Part shown: positions 1 through 10,724 of the stretch, piece after piece
How positions within the stretch are numbered: the first letter of the stretch is position 1
Layout of the letters: each line of letters begins with the position of its first letter
From: Xanthomonas sp. Leaf131
GTDB lineage: Bacteria; Pseudomonadota; Gammaproteobacteria; Xanthomonadales; Xanthomonadaceae
DNA length: 64,000 bases
NCBI RefSeq assembly: GCF_001423495.1
Contig: NZ_LMOG01000004.1
Span: 62,001-126,000 of the forward strand
Reading direction: 5' to 3'
Made by a program: the position numbers and the translations under genes
Notes under the pieces: generated by a model
The model's input: the letters and a program-made list of their open reading frames with translations, nothing else
Database searches by the model: none
What the model was told of the DNA's origin: nothing

Positions 1-155
1 CCCTGGTATGTATCGGCCAGATCGTCCAGTACAGGGGCGATCATCTTGCACGGGCCACACCATTCGGCCCAGAAATCCACCAGGACCGGTTCGCCGGATT
101 GCAGTACAGCTGTATCGAAGTCGGCATCGCCGACATGTTGAACCTTGTCGCTCAC
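1..155 (-). CDS. trxA: Thioredoxin, N-terminal part (cut by window edge)
   Basis: This is the first 51 codons of a classical thioredoxin, a cytoplasmic protein disulfide reductase recharged by thioredoxin reductase. The redox motif WCGPCK is visible, with cysteines at about residues 33 and 36, after the usual start of the fold ([13 protein letters not shown]). The start is read as GTG because an AGGAGA ribosome site lies 8 to 13 bases upstream and the reading [14 protein letters not shown] follows directly. The gene is divergent from rhlB. In xanthomonads trxA is usually followed by rho, which would lie off the left edge. The C-terminal half is not visible. Confidence 0.93.
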   Translation of the reverse strand, partial: MSDKVQHVGDADFDTAVLQSGEPVLVDFWAEWCGPCKMIAPVLDDLADTYQ

Positions 156-353
156 GTTGGGTCTCCTGGAAACCAAAACGGCCCACCCGAACGGGCAGGC
201 CGCTACATTGCGTTAAACTGGGGCATTGCGCGACTGAATCAAGTGTCAGTCCTGAAGCCGCGCTGTCCGCCACAACAGCCGCAGTTTGCGACGCTGTCGG
301 CATCGATGCAAGCCGCGCCCGGGCTGCCCAGGGCGCCTCACGAAGACGGAATA

Positions 354-2090
354 ATGAGCGACAAACCGCTGACCGATTTGACTTTTTCCACGTTCGACCT
401 GCATCCGGCGCTGATCGCCGGGCTGGAGAGCGCCGGGTTCACCCGCTGTACCCCGATCCAGGCGTTGACCCTGCCGGTGGCGCTGCCCGGCGGCGATGTC
501 GCCGGCCAGGCCCAGACCGGCACCGGCAAGACCCTGGCGTTTCTGGTGACGGTGGTGAACCGCCTGCTGAACCGCCCGGCGCTGGCCGACCGCAAGCCGG
601 AAGACCCGCGCGCGCTGATCCTGGCCCCGACCCGCGAACTGGCGATCCAGATCCACAAGGACGCGGTCAAGTTCGGCGCCGACCTGGGGCTGCGCTTTGC
701 GCTGGTCTACGGCGGGGTGGACTACGACAAGCAGCGCGAGCTGCTGCAGCAGGGCGTGGACGTGATCATCGCCACCCCGGGCCGGCTGATCGACTACGTC
801 AAGCAGCACAAGGTGGTCTCACTGCACGCCTGCGAGATCTGCGTGCTGGACGAAGCCGACCGCATGTTCGACCTGGGCTTCATCAAGGACATCCGCTTCC
901 TGCTGCGGCGCATGCCCGAGCGCGGCACCCGCCAGACGTTGCTGTTCTCGGCCACGCTCAGCCACCGCGTGCTCGAGCTCGCCTACGAGCACATGAACGA
1001 GCCGGAAAAGCTAGTGGTCGAGACCGAGACCATCACCGCCGCACGGGTGCGCCAGCGCATCTACTTCCCCTCCGACGAAGAGAAGCAGACGCTGCTGTTG
1101 GGCTTGCTGTCGCGTAGCGAAGGCGCGCGCACCATGGTGTTCGTCAACACCAAGGCGTTCGTCGAGCGGGTGGCACGCACGCTGGAGCGACATGGCTACC
1201 GGGTCGGCGTGTTGTCCGGCGATGTGCCGCAGAAGAAGCGCGAGTCGCTGCTCAACCGCTTCCAGAAGGGCCAGCTGGAGATCCTGGTCGCCACCGACGT
1301 GGCCGCGCGCGGCCTGCACATTGATGGCGTCAAGTACGTCTACAACTACGACCTGCCGTTCGATGCCGAAGACTACGTGCACCGCATCGGCCGTACCGCG
1401 CGTCTGGGCGAAGAAGGCGATGCGATCAGCTTCGCCTGCGAGCGCTATGCGATGAGCCTGCCGGACATCGAGGCGTATATCGCGCAGAAGATCCCGGTCG
1501 AGCCGGTGACCTCCGAGCTGCTGATCCCGTTGCCGCGTGTGGCACGCGTGCCGGTGGAAGGCGAAGAGGCCGACGACGACGCTGGCGACAGCGTGGGCAC
1601 CATTTTCCGTGAAGCGCGCGAACAGCGTGCAGCCGAAGAACAGCGTCGCGGCGGTGGCCGTAGTGGCCCGGGTGGCGCTTCGCGCAGCGGCAGCAGCAGT
1701 GGCGGTGGTCGCCGTGACGGCGGCAGTGCCGATGGCAAGCCGCGTCCGCGCCGCAAGCCGCGTGTCGAAGGCGACGTTGCCGCCGAGACGGCAACCGTTG
1801 CCGCAGCGTCGGAGACGCCTGTGGTCGCCGCAGCGTCTGCCAAAGCGCCGTCGACCATCGTGGCCGATGCCGAGCGCGCACCGCGCAAGCGTCGCCGTCG
1901 TCGCAACGGCCGTCCGGTCGAAGGTGCCGAGCCTGCAGTGGCGTCCACACCGGTTGCCGCGCCGGCTGCACCGCGCAAGCCGACCCAGGTGGTCGCAAAG
2001 CCGGTGCGCAGTGCGACCAAGCCCTCGGGCAGCCCGTCGCTGCTGAGTCGTATCGGCCGCAGGTTGCGTTCGCTGGTCTCCGGCAACTGA
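354..2090 (+). CDS. rhlB: ATP-dependent DEAD-box RNA helicase RhlB
   Basis: A 578-residue DEAD-box RNA helicase that unwinds structured RNA and, in enterobacteria, works with RNase E in the degradosome. Walker A AQTGTGKT is at residues 53-60, DEAD at 166-169, SAT at 199-201, and HRIGRTAR lies in the second RecA-like domain near residue 360. The C-terminal 140 residues are a low-complexity basic tail rich in Arg, Gly, Ser and Ala, longer than in E. coli RhlB (about 420 residues) and typical of xanthomonads. The ATG at 354 is chosen because the conserved Q-motif begins right after it; the open frame upstream runs back through non-conserved sequence. Confidence 0.93.
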   Translation: MSDKPLTDLTFSTFDLHPALIAGLESAGFTRCTPIQALTLPVALPGGDVAGQAQTGTGKTLAFLVTVVNRLLNRPALADRKPEDPRALILAPTRELAIQIHKDAVKFGADLGLRFALVYGGVDYDKQRELLQQGVDVIIATPGRLIDYVKQHKVVSLHACEICVLDEADRMFDLGFIKDIRFLLRRMPERGTRQTLLFSATLSHRVLELAYEHMNEPEKLVVETETITAARVRQRIYFPSDEEKQTLLLGLLSRSEGARTMVFVNTKAFVERVARTLERHGYRVGVLSGDVPQKKRESLLNRFQKGQLEILVATDVAARGLHIDGVKYVYNYDLPFDAEDYVHRIGRTARLGEEGDAISFACERYAMSLPDIEAYIAQKIPVEPVTSELLIPLPRVARVPVEGEEADDDAGDSVGTIFREAREQRAAEEQRRGGGRSGPGGASRSGSSSGGGRRDGGSADGKPRPRRKPRVEGDVAAETATVAAASETPVVAAASAKAPSTIVADAERAPRKRRRRRNGRPVEGAEPAVASTPVAAPAAPRKPTQVVAKPVRSATKPSGSPSLLSRIGRRLRSLVSGN

Positions 2091-2165
2091 TCGCTTGCCG
2101 CTGCAATCGCATCGCCGCACACCGGCGATGCGACGCAAGCGCTGGCGCTCCGGCATAATCGCTGG

Positions 2166-2852
2166 ATGACCGTTCTGCGTTTCGACAACGTCAGCAAGCA
2201 CTACGCCGGTGGCCACCAGGCGCTGACCGATGTCAGCTTCGAAGTGGCCGATGGCGAGATGCTGTTCGTGACCGGCCACTCCGGCGCCGGCAAAAGTACC
2301 TTGCTCAAATTAATTCATCTCAGCGAGCGCCCGAGCCAGGGCGCGGTGCTGCTGGGCGAACGCAACCTGCTCAAGGTGCGCGGCCGGCACATCCCGTTGC
2401 ATCGTCGCCAGGTGGGCGCGGTCTATCAGGACCATCGCCTGCTCACCGACCGCAGCATCGCCGAGAACGTGGCACTGCCGCTGATCCTGCGTGGTACCCG
2501 CCGTGCCGAGATCGGCAAGCGCGTGCGTTCGGCGCTGGAGCGGATTGGGTTGGCCCATCGCGAGAAGGCCTTGCCGTCGCAGTTGTCGGCCGGCGAGCAG
2601 CAGCGCGTGGGCATTGCGCGCGCCATCGTCGGCGAGCCGCGCCTGCTGGTGGCCGATGAACCCACCGGCAATCTCGACCCCGCGCTGGCCGCCGAAATCA
2701 TGCAGTTGTTCGCCGAGTTGCCGGCGCGCGGCACCAGCGTGCTGGTGGTCAGCCACGATCTGGCCCTGCTCAAGCAGATGCGCAAGCGCGTGCTGATCCT
2801 GGATCACGGCCGGCTGGTCGACGACATCTCGCCGCAGGATCTGGCCGAATGA
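2166..2852 (+). CDS. ftsE: Cell division ATP-binding protein FtsE
   Basis: This 228-residue ABC ATPase is the cytoplasmic partner of FtsX. Together they sit at the septal ring and activate peptidoglycan hydrolases rather than transport a solute. Walker A GHSGAGKST is at residues 37-45, signature LSAGEQQ at 140-146 and Walker B LLVADEP at 160-166, followed by the switch histidine in VVSHDLA. Its stop codon overlaps the ATG of ftsX (ATGA), so the two are probably translationally coupled. Length and order match the family. Confidence 0.95.
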   Translation: MTVLRFDNVSKHYAGGHQALTDVSFEVADGEMLFVTGHSGAGKSTLLKLIHLSERPSQGAVLLGERNLLKVRGRHIPLHRRQVGAVYQDHRLLTDRSIAENVALPLILRGTRRAEIGKRVRSALERIGLAHREKALPSQLSAGEQQRVGIARAIVGEPRLLVADEPTGNLDPALAAEIMQLFAELPARGTSVLVVSHDLALLKQMRKRVLILDHGRLVDDISPQDLAE

Positions 2853-3799
2853 GCAAGCCCGCCAATACCGAAGCCGCCGCACCTTCGCGGTTCGGCGTCT
2901 GGATCGATCACCATCTGCACAGCATCGCCTTCAGCCTGGGCCGGGCGATGCGCAAGCCGTGGGCGACCTTGCTCACCATCGTGGTGATGGCGCTGGCGCT
3001 GGCCTTGCCGCTGGGGCTGTCGATCGCGCTGGACAACGTCAAGTTGCTGGCCGGCAGCGTGCAGCAATCGCGCGAGATCAATCTGTTCCTGAAGGTGGAT
3101 ATCGGCGCCGAGGCCGCGCAGGCCCTGGCTGGCGAACTGCGTGCGCGCCCGGACGTTGCCAAGGTCACGTTGCGCACACCCGAGCAGGGACTGACCGAAT
3201 TGCGCGAAAGCGCCAAGCTCAATGAGGCGATCGATGCGCTCGGCAACAATCCATTGCCGACGTTGCTGATCGTCACCCCCGCCGATGCCGCCGACGATGC
3301 GCAACTGGCTGGCGCGCTGCAGGCACTGCCGCAGACCGATCAGGTGCAGCACGACGCGCTGTGGCGCAAGCGCCTGGATGGTTGGCTGCGCTTTGGCGAG
3401 CGGCTGGTGCAGGTGCTGTCGGCGCTGCTCGGCATCGGCGCGGTGCTGGTGGTCGGCAATACGGTGCGTCTGGATATCCAGTCGCGGCGCGAAGAAATCG
3501 GCGTACTGCAGTTGCTGGGTGCCAGCGATGGCTTCATCCGGCGCCCGTTTCTGTATCTGGGTGCGTGGTACGGGCTGGGTGCCGGCGCGGTGGCGCTCGC
3601 CCTGATCGCTGCCTCCGGGTTGGCCTTGCAGGAACCGTTGGCGACATTGGCCGACAGTTATGGCAGTTCTTTTACCCTGCACGGACTGGATCTGCTGCAT
3701 TCTGCAATGGTGCTGGTCGGTACCCTGGTCCTGGGTTGGCTGGGCGCCTGGCTGGTGACCGGCCATTTCCTTCGCCAGACCCGTCCTACCGAGACCTGA
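2849..3799 (+). CDS. ftsX: Cell division membrane protein FtsX
   Basis: A 316-residue membrane subunit of the FtsEX complex. It has a cytoplasmic N-terminus, a first membrane helix near residues 38-58, a periplasmic domain of about 110 residues, and three further helices from about residue 185 (around [16 protein letters not shown]) to the C-terminus, the standard FtsX layout. The conserved stretch [14 protein letters not shown] is present. It starts inside the last codon of ftsE and is followed after 8 bases by a response-regulator gene, so the run may be one operon. Confidence 0.94.
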   Translation: MSKPANTEAAAPSRFGVWIDHHLHSIAFSLGRAMRKPWATLLTIVVMALALALPLGLSIALDNVKLLAGSVQQSREINLFLKVDIGAEAAQALAGELRARPDVAKVTLRTPEQGLTELRESAKLNEAIDALGNNPLPTLLIVTPADAADDAQLAGALQALPQTDQVQHDALWRKRLDGWLRFGERLVQVLSALLGIGAVLVVGNTVRLDIQSRREEIGVLQLLGASDGFIRRPFLYLGAWYGLGAGAVALALIAASGLALQEPLATLADSYGSSFTLHGLDLLHSAMVLVGTLVLGWLGAWLVTGHFLRQTRPTET

Positions 3800-3807
3800 G
3801 GCCTGCC

Positions 3808-4650
3808 ATGCATCCACCAGATCTCAAACACCTGATCAGCGACGCGCCGCGCGTGATGGTGGTCGATGGCTCGAAGCTGGTGCGCAAGCTGATTGCCGAC
3901 GTGCTGACCCGCGACCTGCCGAATGTGCAGGTGATCGGCTGCTCCAGCATTGCCGAAGCGCGTCAGGCACTGGAAGCCGGTGCAGTGGATCTGGTGACCA
4001 CCTCGCTGTCGCTGCCCGACGGCGACGGCCTGACCCTGGCGCGCAGCGTGCGCGAAGCGGCCGGCCAGGCCTACGTTCCGGTGATCGTGGTCTCCGGCGA
4101 TGCGCAGCAGCACCTGGTGGAGCGCCGCTTCACCGAATACGTCACCGATTATTTCGACAAGGCGCTGGGCCACGAAGCCCTGGCGACCTTCATCCGCGGC
4201 TACGTGCAGCCGGAGCCGATCGTCGGCGCGACCGTGTTGTACATCGAAGACAGCCGCGTGGTGGCCGAGGCGACCAAGCGCATGCTCGAGCGCCAGAGTC
4301 TGAAAGTCATCCACGTGCTCACCGCCGAAGACGCCTTCGCGCTGCTCACCGCCGAATCGCTGGGCCGCACCGAGCGCCGCATCGACGTGGTGCTGACCGA
4401 TGTGACCCTGAAAGGCGAGCTCAACGGCCGCGATGTGGTCGAGCGCATCCGTATCGATTTCGCCTACGGCAAGCGCCGCCTGCCGGTGCTGGTGATGACC
4501 GGCGACACCAACCCGCGCAACCAGTCCGAGCTGCTGCGTGCAGGCGCCAACGATCTGGTGCAAAAGCCGATCGAAGAGCGGCTGCTGGTGACCAAGGTGT
4601 TGTTCCAGCTGCGCCTGGCACGTCTCGAGGATCAGGCTGTCACGCTATGA
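3808..4650 (+). CDS. Protein with two tandem receiver domains, first one degenerate
   Basis: A 280-residue protein made of two receiver (REC) domains and no recognisable output domain. The second domain (about 141-270) is canonical: acidic pair E147-D148, phospho-acceptor D198 in VVLTDVT, and K253 in VQKP. The first (about 14-132) keeps an aspartate at 20 and a lysine at 118, but the phospho-acceptor position in [14 protein letters not shown] is Ser66 rather than Asp, so it probably cannot be phosphorylated in the normal way. It lies 8 bases after ftsX and overlaps ung by ATGA. The partner kinase and target are unknown. Confidence 0.85.
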   Translation: MHPPDLKHLISDAPRVMVVDGSKLVRKLIADVLTRDLPNVQVIGCSSIAEARQALEAGAVDLVTTSLSLPDGDGLTLARSVREAAGQAYVPVIVVSGDAQQHLVERRFTEYVTDYFDKALGHEALATFIRGYVQPEPIVGATVLYIEDSRVVAEATKRMLERQSLKVIHVLTAEDAFALLTAESLGRTERRIDVVLTDVTLKGELNGRDVVERIRIDFAYGKRRLPVLVMTGDTNPRNQSELLRAGANDLVQKPIEERLLVTKVLFQLRLARLEDQAVTL

Positions 4651-5390
4651 CTGAAGTGATAGAAGCGACCGAAGTGGAAGCGCGTATCCAGCTGGAACCG
4701 TCGTGGAAGGCGCGCGTGGGCGATTGGTTGCTGCGCCCGGAGATGCAGGAACTGTCCGCATTTTTGCGGCAGCGCAAGGCGGCCGGTGCACGGGTGTTTC
4801 CGCCGGGCCCGCAGATCTTTGCCGCCTTCGACGCCACCCCGTTCGAGCAGGTCAAGGTGGTGATCCTCGGCCAGGACCCGTATCACGGCGAAGGCCAGGC
4901 GCACGGGCTGTGCTTTTCGGTGTTGCCCGGCGTGCCGGTGCCGCCGTCGCTGCTCAACATCTACAAAGAGATCCAGGACGACCTGGGCATCGCGCGGCCG
5001 GACCACGGCTATCTGATGCCGTGGGCGCGCCAGGGCGTGCTGCTGCTCAATGCGGTGCTGACGGTGGAGCAGGGGCGTGCCGGCGCGCACCAGAACAAGG
5101 GCTGGGAAGGTTTCACCGATCACGTCGTGGAAACGCTCAATCGCGAGCGCGAAGGCCTGGTGTTCCTGCTCTGGGGCAGCTACGCGCAGTCCAAGGGCAA
5201 GGTCATCGACCAGGCGCGCCACCGTGTGTTCAAGGCCCCGCATCCCTCGCCGTTGTCGGCGCACCGCGGCTTTCTGGGCTGCCAGCACTTCTCCAAGACC
5301 AACGACCATCTGCAGCGCCGCGGGCTCGGCCCGATCGACTGGTCGCTGCCGCCGCGTAACGCGCTGGACACCACGCCCGCCAGTGGCTGA
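4647..5390 (+). CDS. ung: Uracil-DNA glycosylase (family 1)
   Basis: A 247-residue base-excision repair enzyme that removes uracil from DNA. The catalytic water-activating motif [14 protein letters not shown] begins at residue 75, with D77 as the catalytic aspartate, and the DNA-intercalation loop [11 protein letters not shown] is near residue 205. Both are textbook family 1 motifs and the length is normal. The ATG overlaps the TGA of the upstream receiver-domain gene, suggesting coupled translation. No uracil-glycosylase inhibitor is seen nearby. Confidence 0.96.
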   Translation: MTEVIEATEVEARIQLEPSWKARVGDWLLRPEMQELSAFLRQRKAAGARVFPPGPQIFAAFDATPFEQVKVVILGQDPYHGEGQAHGLCFSVLPGVPVPPSLLNIYKEIQDDLGIARPDHGYLMPWARQGVLLLNAVLTVEQGRAGAHQNKGWEGFTDHVVETLNREREGLVFLLWGSYAQSKGKVIDQARHRVFKAPHPSPLSAHRGFLGCQHFSKTNDHLQRRGLGPIDWSLPPRNALDTTPASG

Positions 5391-5534
5391 ACGGTCGGAG
5401 CGGCAGGTCATTTCGCATTGGTTTTGTCACGGTCTGCGCGCGATGGCGGTGATACCGTGAGCCTCAATTCGGGAAGCGGGTCGCTGGAACGCCGGTGACT
5501 TCAAAAGCCCGAACGTCCTATAAATGGAACGCTG

Positions 5535-5562
5535 GGAACTCTTACTGTACCCAGCAGTCCAA
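5535..5562 (+). promoter_or_regulatory. Sigma-E-like promoter for rpoH
   Basis: GGAACT and GTCCAA are separated by 16 bases, close to the sigma-E (RpoE) consensus of GGAACTT and a TCTAA-like -10 element at that spacing. Transcription would start near 5569, about 20 bases before the rpoH ATG. Control of rpoH by RpoE is known in enterobacteria. Here the promoter is inferred from sequence only. Confidence 0.6.
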
Positions 5563-5587
5563 TAGTTCGACTGCTAAGATGGTGCCT

Positions 5588-6463
<876 letters not shown>

Positions 6464-6490
6464 TCCTAGATCGTGCGATCAATGTTGTTG

Positions 6491-6516
6491 AAACGGCCCG
6501 GTAATCCGGGCCGTTT
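6491..6516. terminator. Bidirectional hairpin terminator after rpoH
   Basis: A perfect 11-base inverted repeat (AAACGGCCCGG and its complement) with a four-base loop TAAT. It lies between the converging ends of rpoH and the TRIC-type gene. The A-rich and T-rich flanks of the stem suit termination from both sides. Confidence 0.85.
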
Positions 6517-6567
6517 GCATGTCTAGCGCTGTGCGCTGCGTGCGCGAAAGGCGGGTCGGCAGCGCCG

Positions 6568-7182
6568 CTACTCCGGCAAGCGTGCCACCGGCAGATGCCA
6601 TCCATAGCGGATGGCCATGAAGCGCAAGCCGAAACACACGCCCGCACCCGTCGCCAGCGACCAGGCTTGCGGTAGGTCGAGCACATGCCCGATGGCAACC
6701 AGGCCGCCGCCTGCGAGTGCGGCGACCGCATATAGCTCGGCTTGCAAGACCACCGGCGTGCGCGCCACCAGCAGATCGCGCGCGATGCCGCCGCCGATGC
6801 CGCTGAGCATGCCGAGCAGGGTCGCGCTGAGCGGACTGAGCTGATAGTCCAGCGCCTTGCTGGTGCCGTAGACCGCAAACAACGCCAGCCCGGCTGCATC
6901 GAACAGTTGCACCGGGTTGCGCAGCCGTTCCACCGCAGCATGCCAACGGAAACCGGCCACCCCGGCCAGGCAGGCGATGAGCAGATACTGCGGATGCACC
7001 AACGCGGCCGGCGGAGTGGCGCCGATCAGCACATCGCGCACGATGCCGCCTGACACCGCCGCCGCACACGACAGCACCAGCACGCCGAACAGATCCAGGC
7101 GATTGCGCACCGCCACGGTCGCGCCGCTGAGGGCGAACACGAAAGTGCCGAGCAGATCCAGCAGGAACAGGAGAGTGGTCAC
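6568..7182 (-). CDS. TRIC-type (UPF0126) cation channel family membrane protein
   Basis: A 204-residue integral membrane protein with about seven hydrophobic helices. The two family repeats are visible as GGIVRD at residues 45-50 and GGGIARD at 130-136, the pattern of the UPF0126/YicG family, which is related to eukaryotic TRIC potassium channels. Role in the cell is not established for the bacterial members. It converges on rpoH across the shared terminator. Confidence 0.85.
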   Translation of the reverse strand: MTTLLFLLDLLGTFVFALSGATVAVRNRLDLFGVLVLSCAAAVSGGIVRDVLIGATPPAALVHPQYLLIACLAGVAGFRWHAAVERLRNPVQLFDAAGLALFAVYGTSKALDYQLSPLSATLLGMLSGIGGGIARDLLVARTPVVLQAELYAVAALAGGGLVAIGHVLDLPQAWSLATGAGVCFGLRFMAIRYGWHLPVARLPE

Positions 7183-7234
7183 AGCACTGCAGTTGCAACG
7201 GGCGGCACAGCATCGCGCACCGCCCGTCGCGCTG

Positions 7235-8527
7235 TCATCCGTCCTTGCTGTTTGGCGGCGGGTCGTCGGTTGCGCCGCCGAAGATGATGCGTGCGGCGCG
7301 CTGGTAGCTCCAGTACGCCATCGCCCAGTTCACCAACACCACAAACCGGTTGCGGAAGCCGATCAGGAAGTACACGTGCGCGGCCAGCCAGAACCACCAG
7401 GCCACGATGCCGGACAGCTTGAGCTTGCCCACATGCACGATGGCGGCCATGCGGCCGATGGTGGCCAGGTTGCCGAAGTCCTGATAACGGAAGGCCGGCG
7501 CCGTCTGACCACGCTGGCGGGCGCGGATCGCCTTGGCGATGTGCTTGCCCATCTGCTTTGCGGCCGGCGCCACGCCGGGGACCGGGCGGCCGTCCTGCTG
7601 CAGCGAGGCCAGATCGCCACCGACGAAGATCTCCGGGTGGCCGGGCACGCTCAGGTCCGGCTCCACCAGCACGCGTCCGGCGCGATCCAGCGGCACGCCC
7701 AGGGTGCGCGCCAGCGGCGAGGCGGCCACGCCGGCCGCCCAGACCACGGTACGCGCCGGTACGAAGGTGTCGCCGAGTTGATAGCCGAGCGCGTCGATAT
7801 GCGTGACCGGTGTGCCGGTGTGTACCTCCACGCCCAGGCGCTCCAACTGCTTGCGCGCCTTGTCGGTGAGATCTTCCGGGAACGAGGGCAGCACGCGCGG
7901 GCCGGCTTCGACCAGACGCACGCGCGCCTGCTGCGGATCGATATGGCGGAACTCGTCCTTTAGCGTGTGGCGTGCGATTTCGGCCAGCGTGCCGGCTAGT
8001 TCAACGCCGGTGGGGCCACCACCGACCACCGCAAAGCTGAGCCAGGCCGCGCGCGCGGCGGGGTCGGATTCTGCTTCGGCGCGTTCGAAGGCCAGCAGCA
8101 ATTTGCGTCGCAGCACCAAGGCGTCGTACAGCGTTTTCAGGCCGGGCGCATGCTCGGCCCACTGATCGTTGCCGAAGTAGGCATGGGTGGCGCCGGTGGC
8201 CAGCAGCAGCATGTCGTAGCCGAGCGTGTTGCCATCGGCAAGCACCACTTCGCGGCGGGCCGGCGCGATTTCGGCAACATCGCCGAGCAACACTTCCACA
8301 TTGCGTTGTTCGCGCAGGATGTGGCGCAGCGGCGCGGCGATATCCGGTGCCGACAGGCCGGCGGTGGCGACCTGATACAGCAGCGGCTGGAACAGATGAT
8401 GGTTCTGGCGGTCGATCAAGGTGATGCGGATGCCGGGATCGTCGAGCGCGCGGGTCGCCCATAAGCCGGCAAAACCGCCACCAACCACGACCAGATGCAG
8501 CGGAGCTTGGGAGGGGGAAGAAGTCAT
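7235..8527 (-). CDS. ndh: Type II NADH dehydrogenase (non-proton-pumping)
   Basis: A 430-residue flavoprotein that passes electrons from NADH to quinone without pumping protons, bound to the inner face of the membrane. The FAD-binding GGGFAG is at residues 16-21 and the NADH-binding GGGPTGVELAG is about residue 167. A hydrophobic segment near the C-terminus (SGIVAWWFWLAAHVYFLIGF) is the membrane anchor. The ATG at 8527 is chosen over one 39 bases upstream because the Rossmann fold begins right after it at the usual distance. Confidence 0.9.
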   Translation of the reverse strand: MTSSPSQAPLHLVVVGGGFAGLWATRALDDPGIRITLIDRQNHHLFQPLLYQVATAGLSAPDIAAPLRHILREQRNVEVLLGDVAEIAPARREVVLADGNTLGYDMLLLATGATHAYFGNDQWAEHAPGLKTLYDALVLRRKLLLAFERAEAESDPAARAAWLSFAVVGGGPTGVELAGTLAEIARHTLKDEFRHIDPQQARVRLVEAGPRVLPSFPEDLTDKARKQLERLGVEVHTGTPVTHIDALGYQLGDTFVPARTVVWAAGVAASPLARTLGVPLDRAGRVLVEPDLSVPGHPEIFVGGDLASLQQDGRPVPGVAPAAKQMGKHIAKAIRARQRGQTAPAFRYQDFGNLATIGRMAAIVHVGKLKLSGIVAWWFWLAAHVYFLIGFRNRFVVLVNWAMAYWSYQRAARIIFGGATDDPPPNSKDG

Positions 8528-8645
8528 CGTCAGGTCCGATGGAATGCGACGCGGGCTCATCAGCATGCCGCATCGGCCATGAACATGACGCCTGAATGCG
8601 GCCCGCCTGCGGCATCATGTCGCATTCTCCCCATCCGGTCACCGC

Positions 8646-9176
8646 ATGTCGTCGTTGCCACCGCCCCTGCCGCCGTTGTCATCATCATCGCCGTCCGCGT
8701 CGCCTGCCGCCACCGCATCGGCAACGCCCTCGCCACCCGTCAAAAAAAAGCTCGGCGGTGTCGCGCTCGGCCTGATCGGCGTGCTGGGGTGTCTGACGCT
8801 GTTCGGCATGCTGGTGATCGGCGCGCTGATCTGGTTGATCGCCACCGGCTGGTCGTTGTTCGCCGATCAGGCGCGCACCGCGCTGCAGGACGATGCGGTG
8901 GTGCAGGAACATATCGGCCAGATCCACGCGATGCGGGTGGATCTGTATCGCACCGGTCTTGCGCCGGGCGGCGATGACTTTGTCTTCAATGTGGAAGGCG
9001 ATCGCGGCGTGGGACGGGTGCATGCCACCTGGGTCAGTGCCGGCGCCGACAGCGAGACGCTGACCGACGGAACGCTCACCATGCGCGACGGCAGCGAATA
9101 TGCGTTGCCGGGCGCAGATGCTGAAACTACCGAGGCCGAGACCGAGACCGACTCCGCCGACGCTTTCGAGGAATGA
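8646..9176 (+). CDS. Single-pass membrane protein, possible Coa1-like domain
   Basis: A 176-residue protein with a Pro/Ser/Ala-rich N-terminus, a KKK basic patch at 33-35, one long membrane helix at about 38-68, and a soluble domain of about 60 residues ending in a run of acidic and Thr residues. The soluble part (DLYRTGLAPGGDDFVFNVEGDRGVGRVHA) resembles the cytochrome oxidase assembly factor Coa1 fold found in many proteobacterial proteins; this is a family resemblance, not a proven function. It overlaps the next gene by ATGA. It is divergent from ndh, which may be a coincidence. Confidence 0.7.
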   Translation: MSSLPPPLPPLSSSSPSASPAATASATPSPPVKKKLGGVALGLIGVLGCLTLFGMLVIGALIWLIATGWSLFADQARTALQDDAVVQEHIGQIHAMRVDLYRTGLAPGGDDFVFNVEGDRGVGRVHATWVSAGADSETLTDGTLTMRDGSEYALPGADAETTEAETETDSADAFEE

Positions 9177-10003
9177 GCATGATCGACAACCCCGACAAAC
9201 GCATCGCCTTGCTGATCGACGCCGACAACGCGCCCGCCGGTAAGATCGATGTGGTGCTGGCCGAAGTGGCGCGCTACGGCGTGGCCAATGTGCGCCGCGC
9301 CTACGGCAACTGGAAGAGCCCGCACCTGAAAGGTTGGGAGGCGGCGTTGCACGATTATGCGATCCGGCCGATCCAGCAATTCGCCTACAGCTCGGGCAAG
9401 AACGCCTCGGACATGGCGATGGTGATCGATGCGATGGACTTGTTATACGCGCGCAATCTGGATGGCTTTGCGATCGTGTCCAGCGATGCGGATTTCACTC
9501 CGCTGGTGATGCGTCTGCTCACCGACGGCATGAAGGTGTACGGCTTCGGCGAGAAGAAAACCCCGGCGCCGTTCGTCAATGCCTGCTCCAAGTTCACCTA
9601 CGTCGAAGCGCTGGGCGAACAAGCCGCAGCAGCCAGCGACACCGCGGCCGGGCGCAAGGATGCCACGGCATTGCGGAGCGATACGCGTCTGGTGCAGATG
9701 CTGCGCAATGCGATCGACAGCGCCCGCGAAGACGATGGCTGGGCGCTGCTGAGTGCGGTGGGCAAGCAGGTGGCCAATCAGGCCTCGTTCGATCCGCGCA
9801 ACTATGGCTATCGCAAGCTCAGCGATCTGGTGCGCGCGATTGGCTTGTTCGAGATCAAGCAGGACGAGCAGGCGTTGTGGCTGCGCGATGCGCCCAAGGG
9901 CGGGCGGGCGAAAGCTGCGCAGTCCGCTGCGGCTGGATCAGCGCAAGCCTCGGCCGCGAAGCCTGCGGCGCGCGCGGCATCCAAGCCGGCGGCAGGGAAA
10001 TGA
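9173..10003 (+). CDS. NYN (PIN-like) ribonuclease-fold protein with C-terminal LOTUS/OST-HTH domain
   Basis: A 276-residue protein. Residues 9-145 form a NYN domain of the LabA/DUF88 type with likely metal-binding acids D16, D18, D80 and D105-D107 (in SSDADF). Residues about 165-235 match an OST-HTH/LOTUS RNA-binding fold (LSAVGKQVANQ, then KLSDLVRAIGLFEI). The rest is an Ala/Lys-rich tail. The combination suggests an RNA-processing nuclease, but no substrate is known. Its ATG overlaps the upstream stop, and its own stop overlaps the GST gene start. Confidence 0.85.
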   Translation: MSMIDNPDKRIALLIDADNAPAGKIDVVLAEVARYGVANVRRAYGNWKSPHLKGWEAALHDYAIRPIQQFAYSSGKNASDMAMVIDAMDLLYARNLDGFAIVSSDADFTPLVMRLLTDGMKVYGFGEKKTPAPFVNACSKFTYVEALGEQAAAASDTAAGRKDATALRSDTRLVQMLRNAIDSAREDDGWALLSAVGKQVANQASFDPRNYGYRKLSDLVRAIGLFEIKQDEQALWLRDAPKGGRAKAAQSAAAGSAQASAAKPAARAASKPAAGK

Positions 10004-10659
10004 CGATGGCGCACGCTGCGACGCAGCCCACTGCACCGACGCCGATCACGCTGTGGGGACGCCGCAATTCCAGCAACGTGCGCAAGGTGCTGTGGTGCGC
10101 CGAAGAAGCGGGGGTGCCATATACCTCGATCGAAGTAGGCGGTGCCTTCGGCGGTAACGATACGCCCGCATATCGCGCATTGAATCCGAACAGGGTGGTG
10201 CCGACGCTGCAGGATGGCCAGTTGGTGCTGTGGGAATCCAACGCGATCGTGCGCTATCTGGCCGCGCAATACGCGCCGGCCCTGTATCCGCAATCGCCGG
10301 CCGAACGCGCGCTGGGCGATCGTTGGATGGACTGGACCACCTCGACGTTTGCAGGCGTGTTCCGCGATCTGTTCTGGGGCGTGCTGCGCACCCCCGAGGC
10401 CGAACGGGATCACGCACGTATCGCCACCGCTTTGATGCGCTCGGGCGAACTGCTTGCGCGCGCCGATGCGGCATTGGCGCAGCAGCCGTTTCTGTCCGGC
10501 GCGCAGTTCGCAATGGGGGATATTCCGCTCGGCAGCTTTATCTACGCGTGGTTCGAAATGCCGATCGACCGACCCGAGTTGCCGCATCTGCACGCGTGGT
10601 ATCAGCGCTTGTGCGCGCGGCCTGCGTACCAGCGTGGAGTGATGACGGCGCTGACGTGA
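10000..10659 (+). CDS. Glutathione S-transferase family protein
   Basis: A 219-residue two-domain GST. The thioredoxin-like N-terminal domain begins ITLWGRRNSSNVRKVLW, with S24-S25 at the catalytic position, cis-proline P68 in NRVVPTL, and E79-S80 in WESNAI for binding the gamma-glutamyl group of glutathione. The all-helical C-terminal domain follows from about residue 98. The ATG overlaps the stop of the NYN gene by ATGA. Substrate is unknown. Confidence 0.88.
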   Translation: MTMAHAATQPTAPTPITLWGRRNSSNVRKVLWCAEEAGVPYTSIEVGGAFGGNDTPAYRALNPNRVVPTLQDGQLVLWESNAIVRYLAAQYAPALYPQSPAERALGDRWMDWTTSTFAGVFRDLFWGVLRTPEAERDHARIATALMRSGELLARADAALAQQPFLSGAQFAMGDIPLGSFIYAWFEMPIDRPELPHLHAWYQRLCARPAYQRGVMTALT

Positions 10660-10724
10660 GCTGCGAGTCTCAGCTGCAAAGGAGTGGGCCACATACACCG
10701 TGCGGCCTGCCGGCTCGCGTTTTT

